Shown: piece by piece, positions 23,953 to 31,480 of the stretch
Numbering within the stretch: the first letter of the stretch is position 1
How the letters are laid out: the number at the start of each line of letters is the position of its first letter
NCBI RefSeq assembly: GCF_014884995.1
Contig: NZ_JABMII010000010.1
Location: 1 to 64,000, forward strand
DNA from: Spirabiliibacterium pneumoniae
Lineage (GTDB): Bacteria > Pseudomonadota > Gammaproteobacteria > Enterobacterales > Pasteurellaceae
Direction of reading: 5' to 3'
Length of the DNA: 64,000 nucleotides
Translations under genes and position numbers: made by a program
The notes under the pieces: model-generated
Databases searched by the model: none
What the model was told of the DNA's origin: nothing
What the model saw: the letters and a program-made list of their open reading frames with translations, nothing else

Positions 23953-24029
23953 GCCACAGGGGTTTCCTACTGGAAAGGTTACGCTAGGCAACTACCGTAT
24001 TATCCTGTTCGAATCAGGCGAACTGTGGC
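23953..24029. other. tRNA-like, multi-arm inverted-repeat element between gpF and the 45-aa gene
   Basis: A perfect 7-bp closing stem (GCCACAG at 23953-23959, CTGTGGC at 24023-24029) encloses three arms: TTTCC-tact-GGAAA, GGTT...AACTACC with one bulge, and CCTG-TTCGAAT-CAGG. On the plus strand the last arm has a perfect tRNA T-loop sequence. The spacing is not that of a functional tRNA (three to four extra bases before the closing strand, no CCA), so I do not call a tRNA gene. On the minus strand it would be a structured piece of the head-operon mRNA. Confidence 0.45.
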
Positions 24030-24031
24030 GA

Positions 24032-25309
24032 CTAATCCAAGTTTCCCCATAAAATTTCAAATCCTTTTAAGCTTTCCCATTGGCGTTTGTCTCCAATAAA
24101 GCTCCCTGTTCGTACAAGATTGACCTTCGTCAGCACTTTCTTTTTAGTGAGCTCATCTTTTAATCGCACTTCATAATCCATTTTGACCGCCACTTTGCCT
24201 TTATCTGCTTGATAGATAAACAGCAGTGTCGGTTGTTTTTGCTTATGGTCGAGTAAAATCGCCTGCGGGTGCTTTAATTTCTCTGGCAGCTGTTGCCAAA
24301 ATTCCACGGGCAGGTTGAGCCCTTTTTGCTGTTTGTGTTCGCGCAAGGCGTGCAGCACATCGTCATCACGCACGGCGATGACCGCACTTTGGGGTGCTTT
24401 GTCGAGAGCCTCTAGCTTGCTGATGACGGATTTAGGGATAACGCCAACGTATTTCATATTGCCTCGTGCAATTTTTTCCAACGCCACGGTATCCACCATC
24501 GCTTTCATGGATTGATTGAGCAAGTTCAGCGCGCGAGGATTTTTCAGCACGTCATCAATCAACAAGCTCGCCAGTTTTGGCTCGGCGTTGAGCAACTTGT
24601 TGAACAAGAGCTTGTCCACATCGTGTACGCGCGAGGCGGTCAGGTTGTTGAAATCGTGCGGCCTAAAGCCCGCATCATAGCCTTTGGGCACATGCACCAC
24701 CTGCGGGTTGCCTGTGCGTACACCCACGTGCTTGGCTTCATACTCAATAGTGACCGGTGGTGATACTTGCTTACCCATCGTCTGTAGGTCGTCGGCATCA
24801 TGGGCGATCACTGTGCAGTGGCAGCCGTAGGCTTTGACTGGGTAATAATATCGCCAAAACGGGTCATTGGCGGGGCGAATAGTGCCATCAAGATCGATAT
24901 GGGATTGGCGTGGGTGCGCGTTGGCGTTGTGCTGATACTCCCAATAGGGCATCACATCAGCCAAATCAAGGTGCTGTTTCAATCGCCCACGATTGTAGGC
25001 AGCATAAACGTTGGTGTCGTAAATAATACGCGTGCGCCAGTTGCGCCCGCCGTTATATTGCCAACCTGTTTTGGCCACAATGTCATCAAAGCGTTGACGA
25101 AATTCTTCCAACGTGCCGCCATTTAAAATGGCCTCATCGACAGCATTGCGTAAGCCGAGCAGCACCTCATTGCGATTAGCACCTGCCACCATAAAGTAAT
25201 AATCGTGCTCGTCGCCGAGCACATCAAGGTAGCTATTGGTGGGCAAGTTGAGCTTTTTCTCAAAGTAATGCACCTGCTCTTGAAAGCGAAAAGGGCTTTT
25301 GACCGTCAT
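24032..25309 (-). CDS. head morphogenesis protein (Mu gpF-like) with extra C-terminal domain
   Basis: The N-terminal 230 residues match the Mu F / SPP1 gp7 family: NWRTRIIYDTNVYAAYNRGR, WEYQHNANAHPRQSHIDLDGTI and YYPVKAYGCHCTVIAH. The protein goes into the head with the DNA. Residues from about 270 to 425 form a separate domain (KAPQSAVIAVRDDDVLHALREHK, FWQQLPEKLKHPQAILLDHK, NLVRTGSFIGDKRQWESLKG) resembling the phage-specific barnase/EndoU/colicin-like (PBECR) nuclease domains often fused to F-type proteins. That part of the call is inference. It overlaps the portal stop by 4 bases. Confidence 0.88.
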   Translation of the reverse strand: MTVKSPFRFQEQVHYFEKKLNLPTNSYLDVLGDEHDYYFMVAGANRNEVLLGLRNAVDEAILNGGTLEEFRQRFDDIVAKTGWQYNGGRNWRTRIIYDTNVYAAYNRGRLKQHLDLADVMPYWEYQHNANAHPRQSHIDLDGTIRPANDPFWRYYYPVKAYGCHCTVIAHDADDLQTMGKQVSPPVTIEYEAKHVGVRTGNPQVVHVPKGYDAGFRPHDFNNLTASRVHDVDKLLFNKLLNAEPKLASLLIDDVLKNPRALNLLNQSMKAMVDTVALEKIARGNMKYVGVIPKSVISKLEALDKAPQSAVIAVRDDDVLHALREHKQQKGLNLPVEFWQQLPEKLKHPQAILLDHKQKQPTLLFIYQADKGKVAVKMDYEVRLKDELTKKKVLTKVNLVRTGSFIGDKRQWESLKGFEILWGNLD

Positions 25310-26727
25310 TTTTTACGCTCCTGCTCCACACTGTAGCGTCCAGCTAACTCGGACGCGGTACTGGCCCATGCCAGCACGTCGGCGTATTCACTAAACGTAA
25401 GCTCTGGGATAAGGCTATCAAGCTGGTCACGAAAATCGTCTAAACTTTCCGCTTGTGAGAGCTTATCGCGCACGGCTTGCAGCCAATTTTCTACCGCGGG
25501 TTCAGCCTCAACTTCAAGTTGTTCTATCATACCGTCGGCGAGCAGGCGGTCGGGCATCCGTTCACTAAATTGCGTATCATTTGGACTGCGATCATCTGAT
25601 ACGTCAATATCACCTTCTTCAAAGTTGTAAGTGCGGTTGATGTATTGTGGTGTAAATTTTACGCCGATACGGGCGAGGATTTCATCACGCTCGGCTTGCA
25701 ATTTATCAATGCTTTCTTGCTCAAAAAGCTCAAAGCGTGGGAGTGTATCAACATGGAAATTGAATTCACAAATCCATGCCAGCAGCTGACTTAAGCAATT
25801 CTCAACCAGTGCGGCATCATCATTACGAATATCTTCGGTGACTTCCAAGCCTGCGATAGCACTGGCACGGTTGGCCTCCGCCTCCGTGGTTTGATTTTGT
25901 CCGAGTAAGGCAATGGCAATTTCTGATTTACAGTACCGTAAAAAATCATCAAATACTTGACTAGAACCGCCTTTACTACCACTTTCAAGTAACTCAATCG
26001 AACTATCATTAGGAATAGCGGCAACGGCTGTGCCGAGCATTTTCTCCATGCTGTCGAGTAAATCATCAATTTCATGGAGTTGCGTTTCACGCGGATGCTT
26101 ACCGACTAGCCACGGCGAGCCATATTTTTCCACAAACTCTAGCCAAAATTTCAGCCCGCCTTTTTTGAACGTAGCTGCCCAAAAGCATGCCCCCAAATCC
26201 GCACGGCCATAAGGGTTGGTGTAGGTGGCCTCTTGGGTGGCAAGCAAGAATTTCTTTTCAGGTAGCGTGCGCCCTTCAATAAAATTATCTTTGGTACGCA
26301 ATCGCAACTGATTGTTTTCATCAAACACAAACCATTCTTGTGGTTTGCCAACCACATCAACTGGTAATAGTTGACCACCGCTAAGCTGCCAGCTAATTTC
26401 CAATACTTGGTAGCCGAATAAAGGCGCATCGAGAATTTGAGAAATAATCGGGATCAGCGGTAGACGCTCCATAATCGCCCACAGTTGCTCATCGACTTGT
26501 GCGTTGCCTGTTGGTGTGATGCGCCATTCCAGCCCTTTGACTGCCGCTTTACGTCGGCGGACACAGCCCGCAACGTGACTATCAGAGAGGAGCTCACGAT
26601 AAACCGAAATATCTTTGCCCATTTTTTTCAATACGGGGTCTGGATTGGGCAAATAATGGAGAAACGACCAATAGTCAGTGGCCTGTGCGCGGGTGGCGAT
26701 AATATTGACCAAATCTTGCTTCTTCAT
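25306..26727 (-). CDS. portal protein (Mu gp29-like, DUF935)
   Basis: The 473-residue protein matches the DUF935 family of Mu-type portals: KKMGKDISVYRELLSDSHVAGCVRRRKAAVKGLEWRI near the N-terminus, FGYQVLEISWQ and TNPYGRADLGACFWAATFKKGGLKFWLEFVEKYGSPWLVGK in the middle. It forms the DNA entry ring and follows the large terminase gene by 2 bases. Confidence 0.95.
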   Translation of the reverse strand: MKKQDLVNIIATRAQATDYWSFLHYLPNPDPVLKKMGKDISVYRELLSDSHVAGCVRRRKAAVKGLEWRITPTGNAQVDEQLWAIMERLPLIPIISQILDAPLFGYQVLEISWQLSGGQLLPVDVVGKPQEWFVFDENNQLRLRTKDNFIEGRTLPEKKFLLATQEATYTNPYGRADLGACFWAATFKKGGLKFWLEFVEKYGSPWLVGKHPRETQLHEIDDLLDSMEKMLGTAVAAIPNDSSIELLESGSKGGSSQVFDDFLRYCKSEIAIALLGQNQTTEAEANRASAIAGLEVTEDIRNDDAALVENCLSQLLAWICEFNFHVDTLPRFELFEQESIDKLQAERDEILARIGVKFTPQYINRTYNFEEGDIDVSDDRSPNDTQFSERMPDRLLADGMIEQLEVEAEPAVENWLQAVRDKLSQAESLDDFRDQLDSLIPELTFSEYADVLAWASTASELAGRYSVEQERKK

Positions 26728-26729
26728 GC

Positions 26730-28037
26730 TTAATATCCTTTTGTCATGCTAAGGCTGGCTCTGGTTTTGCGGCTATGGGCTTTAACCGGTTGCAATACGG
26801 CATCATCAGCGGCCAACAAAGCCAAAAAGCATGCCCAAGTGCGGTCGGCGTGACCTTGACTATCACTCTCTGCCACAAAACGGGGCTGGCCCGTTGAGCC
26901 AGTGATTTTTTTGAGCTTGTGTAAATCGGCGCGTAGGGCATTGTCACCTTGTGGGATGCGGAGTTTTTTATCTTCAAACGCATTTTTACCAATGGTTGCC
27001 ATGGTTAATTTACTCGCCACATTAAATAGCACGCCGCGCACACGCGTTGCACCATGTTGGTGTTGCGCATCTTCCACCATCTTTTCACCCATACCGGTTT
27101 GGTCAAGGTTGCAGGCAATGACACGATAGGTTTGGAATACGCGGTTTAATTCGTCGAGTTGGTGGCGCAGCTTGGTTCGCTTGAGGGTAATAATCTCCCG
27201 CGTCCAATACACATCACCGACCAATTCCAGCACCCAAATCACCGTCAAGTCACCTCTAAGGGCAATATCCATACCGACAAAACATGGCCCACCCTGATAA
27301 AGCTCTCTCTTGCCCGCTTGTGCGTGCTCTACACTGTCGATTAAGTCATAAGAGAGCCAGCTTGTTTCCTCATCAAGCCATTTGAGTTCAAATTCTTGCG
27401 CCCAGGCGTCGTCATCATTGAGGCCTTGACGTAGTGCATCAATATCCCGTGGCAGGCCATCAGCCACCGCTTGATAAATATCGACACGGTGGCGAGACCA
27501 CTGTGTGTTGTCCTCGTCGGTCATCAGTTCATAAAACTTGTTGCCCTTGCCGTTGGGCGTGGACACCACGCGCAATTTCCAACCTGCGGAGATGACTGGG
27601 AATAGGGCTTTCCAGATTTCTCGACTGTCGGCGTGAAAGGCAAACTCATCCAAAAAGACATTGGCTGAAAAACCCCGTGCAGTGTCGGGGTTGGCAGGCA
27701 GTGCCGTGATTTTAGAGCCATTTGGAAAGACCACCTCAAGTGCGTTGACGGTTGGGCTAAAAGGTACTTCGGCGTAGTTGGCTACAATACCAATGGCCTC
27801 AAGATGGCGTTTCACGCCCTCGTTGATGGCTTCTTTAGCTTGGCGCTCTCCTCGGGATAAAATCACCCAGCGTGTGCGTTCGCCTTTTAATTCCGCCTCA
27901 AGGCAATCGTTGACAATCTCCAACGTTGTTGTGAATGTTTTGCCTGTTTGACGCGCGAACATGGCCACCTTGAATCGGCTTTTATCATTGAGCCAACGTT
28001 TCTGATAGGCAAATAGTACTGTTTTATTCAAGCCCAT
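26730..28037 (-). CDS. terminase large subunit (Mu gp28-like)
   Basis: The 435-residue packaging motor has the ATPase Walker A-like ARQTGKT (about residue 29), a Walker B-like stretch NVFLDEFAF (about residue 128) and the RNase H-fold nuclease start FVGMDIALRGD (about residue 251). In Mu, gp28 cuts host DNA outside the prophage ends and packages by headful. The gene overlaps the small terminase gene by 14 bases. Confidence 0.95.
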   Translation of the reverse strand: MGLNKTVLFAYQKRWLNDKSRFKVAMFARQTGKTFTTTLEIVNDCLEAELKGERTRWVILSRGERQAKEAINEGVKRHLEAIGIVANYAEVPFSPTVNALEVVFPNGSKITALPANPDTARGFSANVFLDEFAFHADSREIWKALFPVISAGWKLRVVSTPNGKGNKFYELMTDEDNTQWSRHRVDIYQAVADGLPRDIDALRQGLNDDDAWAQEFELKWLDEETSWLSYDLIDSVEHAQAGKRELYQGGPCFVGMDIALRGDLTVIWVLELVGDVYWTREIITLKRTKLRHQLDELNRVFQTYRVIACNLDQTGMGEKMVEDAQHQHGATRVRGVLFNVASKLTMATIGKNAFEDKKLRIPQGDNALRADLHKLKKITGSTGQPRFVAESDSQGHADRTWACFLALLAADDAVLQPVKAHSRKTRASLSMTKGY

Positions 28038-28596
28038 AAACTGCCTTCACCATTTTTGCCACGTGATCTAAGTTTGTGCCTGCTTGTTTTCCTGCCTCTT
28101 CTACCGCTTTGGCGGCTTGTTCAATCACATCTTGGCGAATTTCTTTTTCACGCTTATAGTTAACACTTTGTGCCGCCTCAATGCGCTGCGCTACTAGGGC
28201 AAGCTGACCAAGCACTTTTGGTGAGACAGCTTTGTCTCCCTCGCTTAATGTCATTGAGGTTTCAAATGCGAGAGTTTTAACAAATTCCATCAACAGTCGG
28301 CCGATGTCATTTTGTGGCATCTCGCCGAGCTGTTTTGTCCAAATGTCAGCCACTTCACGGCTTTCACGGATTTTGGCACCGAGCTTTTCCATACGAGAGG
28401 CATAACGATTCAGCCCTGTACGAGACAACAACGCCTCATCAGGTAGGCCACAATCGCGAATTAAATCATTTATTTCTTCTAGGATTTGAGCCTGTGAAAA
28501 TTGCTTGTCTCGCAACATCATTGCCAATTGTGTTTTAATTGACGGTGGCAATAAATCCACTTTGCTTGCACGTCCACGCGTTGGCTTTTTGTCCAT
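28024..28596 (-). CDS. terminase small subunit-like protein (Mu gp27-like, DUF3486)
   Basis: The 190-residue protein has the DUF3486 pattern: GRASKVDLLPPSIKTQLAMMLRDKQFSQAQILEEIND and GLNRYASRMEKLGAKIRESREVADIW. It precedes the large terminase gene as gp27 does in Mu, so a DNA-recognition role in packaging is likely. Confidence 0.88.
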   Translation of the reverse strand: MDKKPTRGRASKVDLLPPSIKTQLAMMLRDKQFSQAQILEEINDLIRDCGLPDEALLSRTGLNRYASRMEKLGAKIRESREVADIWTKQLGEMPQNDIGRLLMEFVKTLAFETSMTLSEGDKAVSPKVLGQLALVAQRIEAAQSVNYKREKEIRQDVIEQAAKAVEEAGKQAGTNLDHVAKMVKAVYGLE

Positions 28597-28642
28597 TTAA
28601 ACCGTCCTTAAATGCCGTTTTAATACACTTTATAGCTGCTCA

Positions 28643-28936
28643 TTAGTCACGTGGGCGGGGCTTTTTAATCCCGTAGACTTCAGTTCGTCCTTGCGCTACA
28701 TCCCAACCGCGAGCAGTGAGGTGGGCAACAAAAAGCCCTGCAATATCATCAAGGCGCACACAGCCTTGCTCTTGCAACCACAACAAATGGGAACGTACTT
28801 GCTCACGGCTAATACGATGACCATAGTTATCTAAACAATCTTGTAAAATAGACTCGTTGGCATCGTTGCCCGCATCAGCCAGTGAGCGTAATAAAACAAG
28901 GCGTTGGTCTTGTGCAAAAATGCTAAACTTATCCAT
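28643..28936 (-). CDS. Mu gp26-like protein
   Basis: The 97-residue protein has a winged-helix-like layout (RLVLLRSLADAGNDANESILQDCLDNYGHRISREQVRSHLLWLQEQG) like Mu gp26, and sits in the same gp25-26-27 order. Its start overlaps the end of the gp25-like gene by 8 bases. In Mu its function is not well defined. Note the SD for gp27 follows a region with TTTAAA repeats (28597-28640). Confidence 0.82.
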   Translation of the reverse strand: MDKFSIFAQDQRLVLLRSLADAGNDANESILQDCLDNYGHRISREQVRSHLLWLQEQGCVRLDDIAGLFVAHLTARGWDVAQGRTEVYGIKKPRPRD

Positions 28937-29255
28937 TCTTTAATTCCTTCTCTAACAACAATTGAACCTGATGAGACAAGCCACGCACTTCGGTAGCAAT
29001 AGCTTCGGATTTGCCTGTCATTTGCATAATCAATACTCGCAACTCAGCTAAATCAGTGGCATTGGGCAAATTTTTGAGTTCCATTTCGACCTTATCAACA
29101 CGGTGTGCGTTGTCGTTAATGGTCGTTTTTAGTGGGTGGATTTCCTCACGTTTGAGATACTTTGAATCCATCGTGAGCCGCACGACAAAGCCTACAAAAC
29201 CGGCAAAACTCAAAATAATGCCCCAATGTTTGAGCACAACATCAATAATATCCAT
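28929..29255 (-). CDS. Mu gp25-like membrane protein (DUF2730)
   Basis: The 108-residue protein has an N-terminal transmembrane helix (IILSFAGFVGFVVRLTM) and a heptad-rich C-terminal region (NAHRVDKVEMELKNLPNATDLAELRVLIMQM), the layout of DUF2730. Position next to gp26 supports it. It may act in lysis or assembly; the role is not established. Confidence 0.85.
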   Translation of the reverse strand: MDIIDVVLKHWGIILSFAGFVGFVVRLTMDSKYLKREEIHPLKTTINDNAHRVDKVEMELKNLPNATDLAELRVLIMQMTGKSEAIATEVRGLSHQVQLLLEKELKNG

Positions 29256-29280
29256 TTAGCCTCCTTGCTGTTCACTCAAC

Positions 29281-29508
29281 TTATTGCTCGCTATTTGTGG
29301 TACGGCAAACTTTTTCATACGTTAAATTGTGGTTTAGTACCTGGCGTTTCGTTCCTTCACTGTCTTGACGACTAGGATAAATTAGCCCAAAGGCACTGCA
29401 ACCGCTGACACTAGTCACGGAAGTAGCCGTGGGTGTGCAACTGCTCGTCAACACCATCAGCATCAAGACGAGCGCTGGCCTCGTTAATTTTTTTGCGTTG
29501 TTGTGCAT
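29281..29508 (-). CDS. outer-membrane spanin-like lipoprotein
   Basis: The 75-residue protein has a signal peptide (KKLTRPALVLMLMVLTSSC) with a lipobox-like end at Cys 24 (approximate) and a short polar mature part. It overlaps the 3' end of the preceding gene (29411-29668) in another frame, a frequent arrangement for Rz/Rz1 spanins. A role in disrupting the outer membrane at lysis is inferred. The lipobox is not perfect (LTSSC). Confidence 0.65.
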   Translation of the reverse strand: MHNNAKKLTRPALVLMLMVLTSSCTPTATSVTSVSGCSAFGLIYPSRQDSEGTKRQVLNHNLTYEKVCRTTNSEQ

Positions 29509-29668
29509 TATCTAACTCCTTGGCAAGGGCTGCGGCTTTCGTCCGTTCTTTAATGATTTCCTGCTCTTTTTCTGCAAGTAGGCGTTTTTGTATATGGTTT
29601 TTAACTTTCAAATAGGCAATTACGCTAACTACCAATACAACAAGACCACCAATGAGTTCTAAATTCAT
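29411..29668 (-). CDS. inner-membrane spanin-like protein (DUF2681-like)
   Basis: The 85-residue protein starts MNLELIGGLVVLVVSVIAYL (one membrane helix) followed by a coiled coil (EKEQEIIKERTKAAALAKELDNAQQRKK), the layout of an i-spanin. The ATG at 29668 has the RBS AAGGAG; the upstream extension lacks one. It resembles the DUF2681 proteins of Haemophilus Mu-like prophages. With the overlapping lipoprotein it could span the periplasm. Confidence 0.75.
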   Translation of the reverse strand: MNLELIGGLVVLVVSVIAYLKVKNHIQKRLLAEKEQEIIKERTKAAALAKELDNAQQRKKINEASARLDADGVDEQLHTHGYFRD

Positions 29669-29904
29669 CCCTGATCTCCTTGTTTGCTTGCGCGTTCTTT
29701 CAACATAGTTACCACCCCCTTGGAGGCAGGGGAGCCAAACACGCACACAGCGGCGTAGTACCAAAACCAGTCAGACACATAGCTTTTATCCGCCCACACG
29801 CCATAGAGAAATGCGCCTGTCAGCACAACCCAGCTAAACACTTGGATAAAGCCTGTGGTGCTGGTGCGACCATCGGTGTTGGTAATGAGTTGCGTTAATT
29901 TCAT
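29665..29904 (-). CDS. small membrane protein, holin candidate (DUF2644-like)
   Basis: The 79-residue protein has two hydrophobic segments (VFSWVVLTGAFLYGVW and YYAAVCVFGSPAS) and a charged end (LKERASKQGDQG). It resembles DUF2644 proteins found in Haemophilus Mu-like prophages and lies in the lysis cassette, so holin function is plausible. It overlaps the next gene by 4 bases and follows the 36-aa membrane protein by 9 bases with a GAGGAG RBS. Confidence 0.72.
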   Translation of the reverse strand: MKLTQLITNTDGRTSTTGFIQVFSWVVLTGAFLYGVWADKSYVSDWFWYYAAVCVFGSPASKGVVTMLKERASKQGDQG

Positions 29905-29913
29905 TACTCCTCC

Positions 29914-30024
29914 TCAACATACGGCTAAAAAGCCCACCAATAAAAACCAACCCCAGTAGCCATTATTAGCACCGAGCAGGTATGCCGCACAGGCAACACA
30001 GGTGCACGCAAATAAATATCTCAT
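29914..30024 (-). CDS. 36-aa membrane protein of the lysis cassette
   Basis: The frame from 30024 (MRYLFACTCVACAAYLLG) to 29914 encodes a very hydrophobic peptide with two possible helices. It has the RBS AAGGA and overlaps the amidase stop by 3 bases. It may be a second holin or antiholin. No family is recognised. Confidence 0.62.
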   Translation of the reverse strand: MRYLFACTCVACAAYLLGANNGYWGWFLLVGFLAVC

Positions 30025-30569
30025 GATGGATTTCCTTGATAGAGATGATCGAAATTAACTCCTGCACCATTGTCCATCCACTCCAGTACATCAAAGCAAG
30101 GGCACTGTTTCGTCCATTCATTCGGTGTGATTTTGCCGTCACCATTCAGGTCTTGGGAGAGATCACGATGGCCGTATAATTTGGCATTCGGGCACTCTTC
30201 TGCTAAAGATTGCAATAATGAGGTTAATGTCTGCCATTGCTGCGCAGTAAACTCACCATGAGCATTACCGTTGTCATCAATGCCACCCACGAGGCAGATA
30301 CCAATTGAGCCTTTATTGTGACCTTTGACATGTGCGCCAATCTCACCAATGGCTCGCCCTGTTTCAAGATAACCATCGGTGTCAATAACGTAGTGATAAC
30401 CGATATGTTTTAAGTGAGGGTTGACGGATAAATTGACTGCTTGTCGCTTGAATCCGCGTTTGGCGTGCCAGCCGTCGATGATTTCAGCTGCGGTATGGTT
30501 GTCATAGCCCATGCGGTGGCCATTTCGAGTGGCAGAACAGTGGATCACAATTTTGTTAATTTGAGACAT
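30021..30569 (-). CDS. endolysin: N-acetylmuramoyl-L-alanine amidase (Amidase_2)
   Basis: The 182-residue amidase has the zinc ligands in IVIHCSATRN (His 10), and further in YGHRDLSQDLNG and CPCFDV, and the core HIGYHYVIDTDGYLETGRAIGEIGAHVKGHN of the T7-lysozyme/AmpD-type fold. It cuts peptidoglycan at lysis. It has no signal peptide, so a holin is needed. It is the first gene after a putative late promoter, and its AAGGAG RBS lies in the 3' arm of a 10-bp hairpin. Confidence 0.95.
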   Translation of the reverse strand: MSQINKIVIHCSATRNGHRMGYDNHTAAEIIDGWHAKRGFKRQAVNLSVNPHLKHIGYHYVIDTDGYLETGRAIGEIGAHVKGHNKGSIGICLVGGIDDNGNAHGEFTAQQWQTLTSLLQSLAEECPNAKLYGHRDLSQDLNGDGKITPNEWTKQCPCFDVLEWMDNGAGVNFDHLYQGNPS

Positions 30570-30573
30570 AAAA

Positions 30574-30639
30574 AAACTCCTTTTTCTATTAAAGGAGTTT
30601 AAAAAATTGCTTTAAAGATTAATATTAAAGAGCTTTAAA
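30574..30639 (-). promoter_or_regulatory. putative late promoter and RBS-hiding hairpin of the lysis operon
   Basis: A palindrome-like sequence (TTTAAAGAGC-type; one mismatch from TTTAAA-N4-TTTAAA) lies at 30624-30639. After 22 bp comes TAAACT (minus strand) at 30596-30601. A perfect 10-bp inverted repeat, AAACTCCTTT at 30574-30583 with AAAGGAGTTT at 30591-30600 (7-base loop), overlaps both the -10 and the RBS and is followed by seven U in the RNA. A start near 30589 would remove the upstream arm. Confidence 0.78.
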
Positions 30640-30644
30640 GACTT

Positions 30645-31016
30645 TTATGCTTTTTTCTTGCCAAAGAGATCAGGCTGGAGGCGGTCAATTTCTTCCTTAC
30701 GCATTTTTTTAACGATTTGATAGACCCATTGTTCGGATACACCATATTTTCTCGCCAATGCTTGGTGGTTATTACCTGTAAAATCACGCCAAATTTGGAT
30801 ATCACGTTCACTTAATTTAAACAGTATGCCTCGTGGCATGTAGATCACTGATCCACCCCAAGCCTGAGAAATCCGACGAGCCACATCAATGCCGACTTGG
30901 CGAGCATTGGCCAGCGGCATTTGTTTAGCCAATTCTTCCTCAACGTGCTTGGCCAAATCAGTCAAGATTTCAGGAGCTTTTTCTTCAAAAATATCAAATT
31001 CATCTCGCTCAACCAT
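30645..31016 (-). CDS. Mor/C-family transcription activator
   Basis: The 123-residue protein matches the Mor/C family of Mu: an N-terminal dimerisation part (ILTDLAKHVEEELAKQMPLANARQVGIDVARRISQAWGGS), the strand VIYMPRG and a C-terminal helix-turn-helix (NHQALARKYGVSEQWVYQIVKKMRKEEI). Mor and C activate middle and late Mu promoters by binding dyad sites next to weak -10 elements. Only one such gene is present here, and the first putative late box lies 5 bases after its stop codon. Confidence 0.93.
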   Translation of the reverse strand: MVERDEFDIFEEKAPEILTDLAKHVEEELAKQMPLANARQVGIDVARRISQAWGGSVIYMPRGILFKLSERDIQIWRDFTGNNHQALARKYGVSEQWVYQIVKKMRKEEIDRLQPDLFGKKKA

Positions 31017-31024
31017 AATACCTC

Positions 31025-31480
31025 CTATTTACTATGACGTTTTTGCCACTGTTTCAACCGCTCTAAAACCATTGTTGCCCACTGATCATCTAGAGAGGCC
31101 ACATTTAATACGATAGGTTTACCTTGTGCTTCGAGGCTAGGGTTAACCATGCCGCGAACAAATTGATTTAATGCCGCTTCACTACCATCTCGCACAATGT
31201 TGTCTCGGTGCATTTGAATCCAAAGTGCACGGATCTTATGTGCAATATTACTTTTTACTCGACCGCGTTGTGTACTAGGGGAATGTTTACGGCTTGACCG
31301 CACTTTAAAGCCTTTCTGCTTGAGTTCATGCAGCACTTTTTCAAGTTCAGATACGGTCAATGCTTTAGCACTTTTTTTACCTGAAATGCGCTCAAGCAAA
31401 GTGCGGTAGCTCATTTCATCAATCATCAGCTGCTGCTTGGCGATGTGAATAAGCTGAATTAATTTATTTCGACTGTGCAT
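31025..31480 (-). CDS. gemA: GemA-like regulatory protein (Mu gp16, DUF1018)
   Basis: The 151-residue protein has the GemA pattern (HIAKQQLMIDEMSYRTLLERISGKKSAKALTVSELEKVLHELKQKGFK). In Mu, GemA affects host gene expression and DNA supercoiling. It precedes the Mor/C-type gene, the Mu order. Overlaps the upstream gene by 17 bases. Confidence 0.88.
   Translation of the reverse strand: MHSRNKLIQLIHIAKQQLMIDEMSYRTLLERISGKKSAKALTVSELEKVLHELKQKGFKVRSSRKHSPSTQRGRVKSNIAHKIRALWIQMHRDNIVRDGSEAALNQFVRGMVNPSLEAQGKPIVLNVASLDDQWATMVLERLKQWQKRHSK

Noticed and set aside
23953-24029. A tRNA gene
   Set aside because: The T-arm is convincing but there are extra bases before the acceptor strand, no normal anticodon arm and no CCA; kept only as a tRNA-like element.
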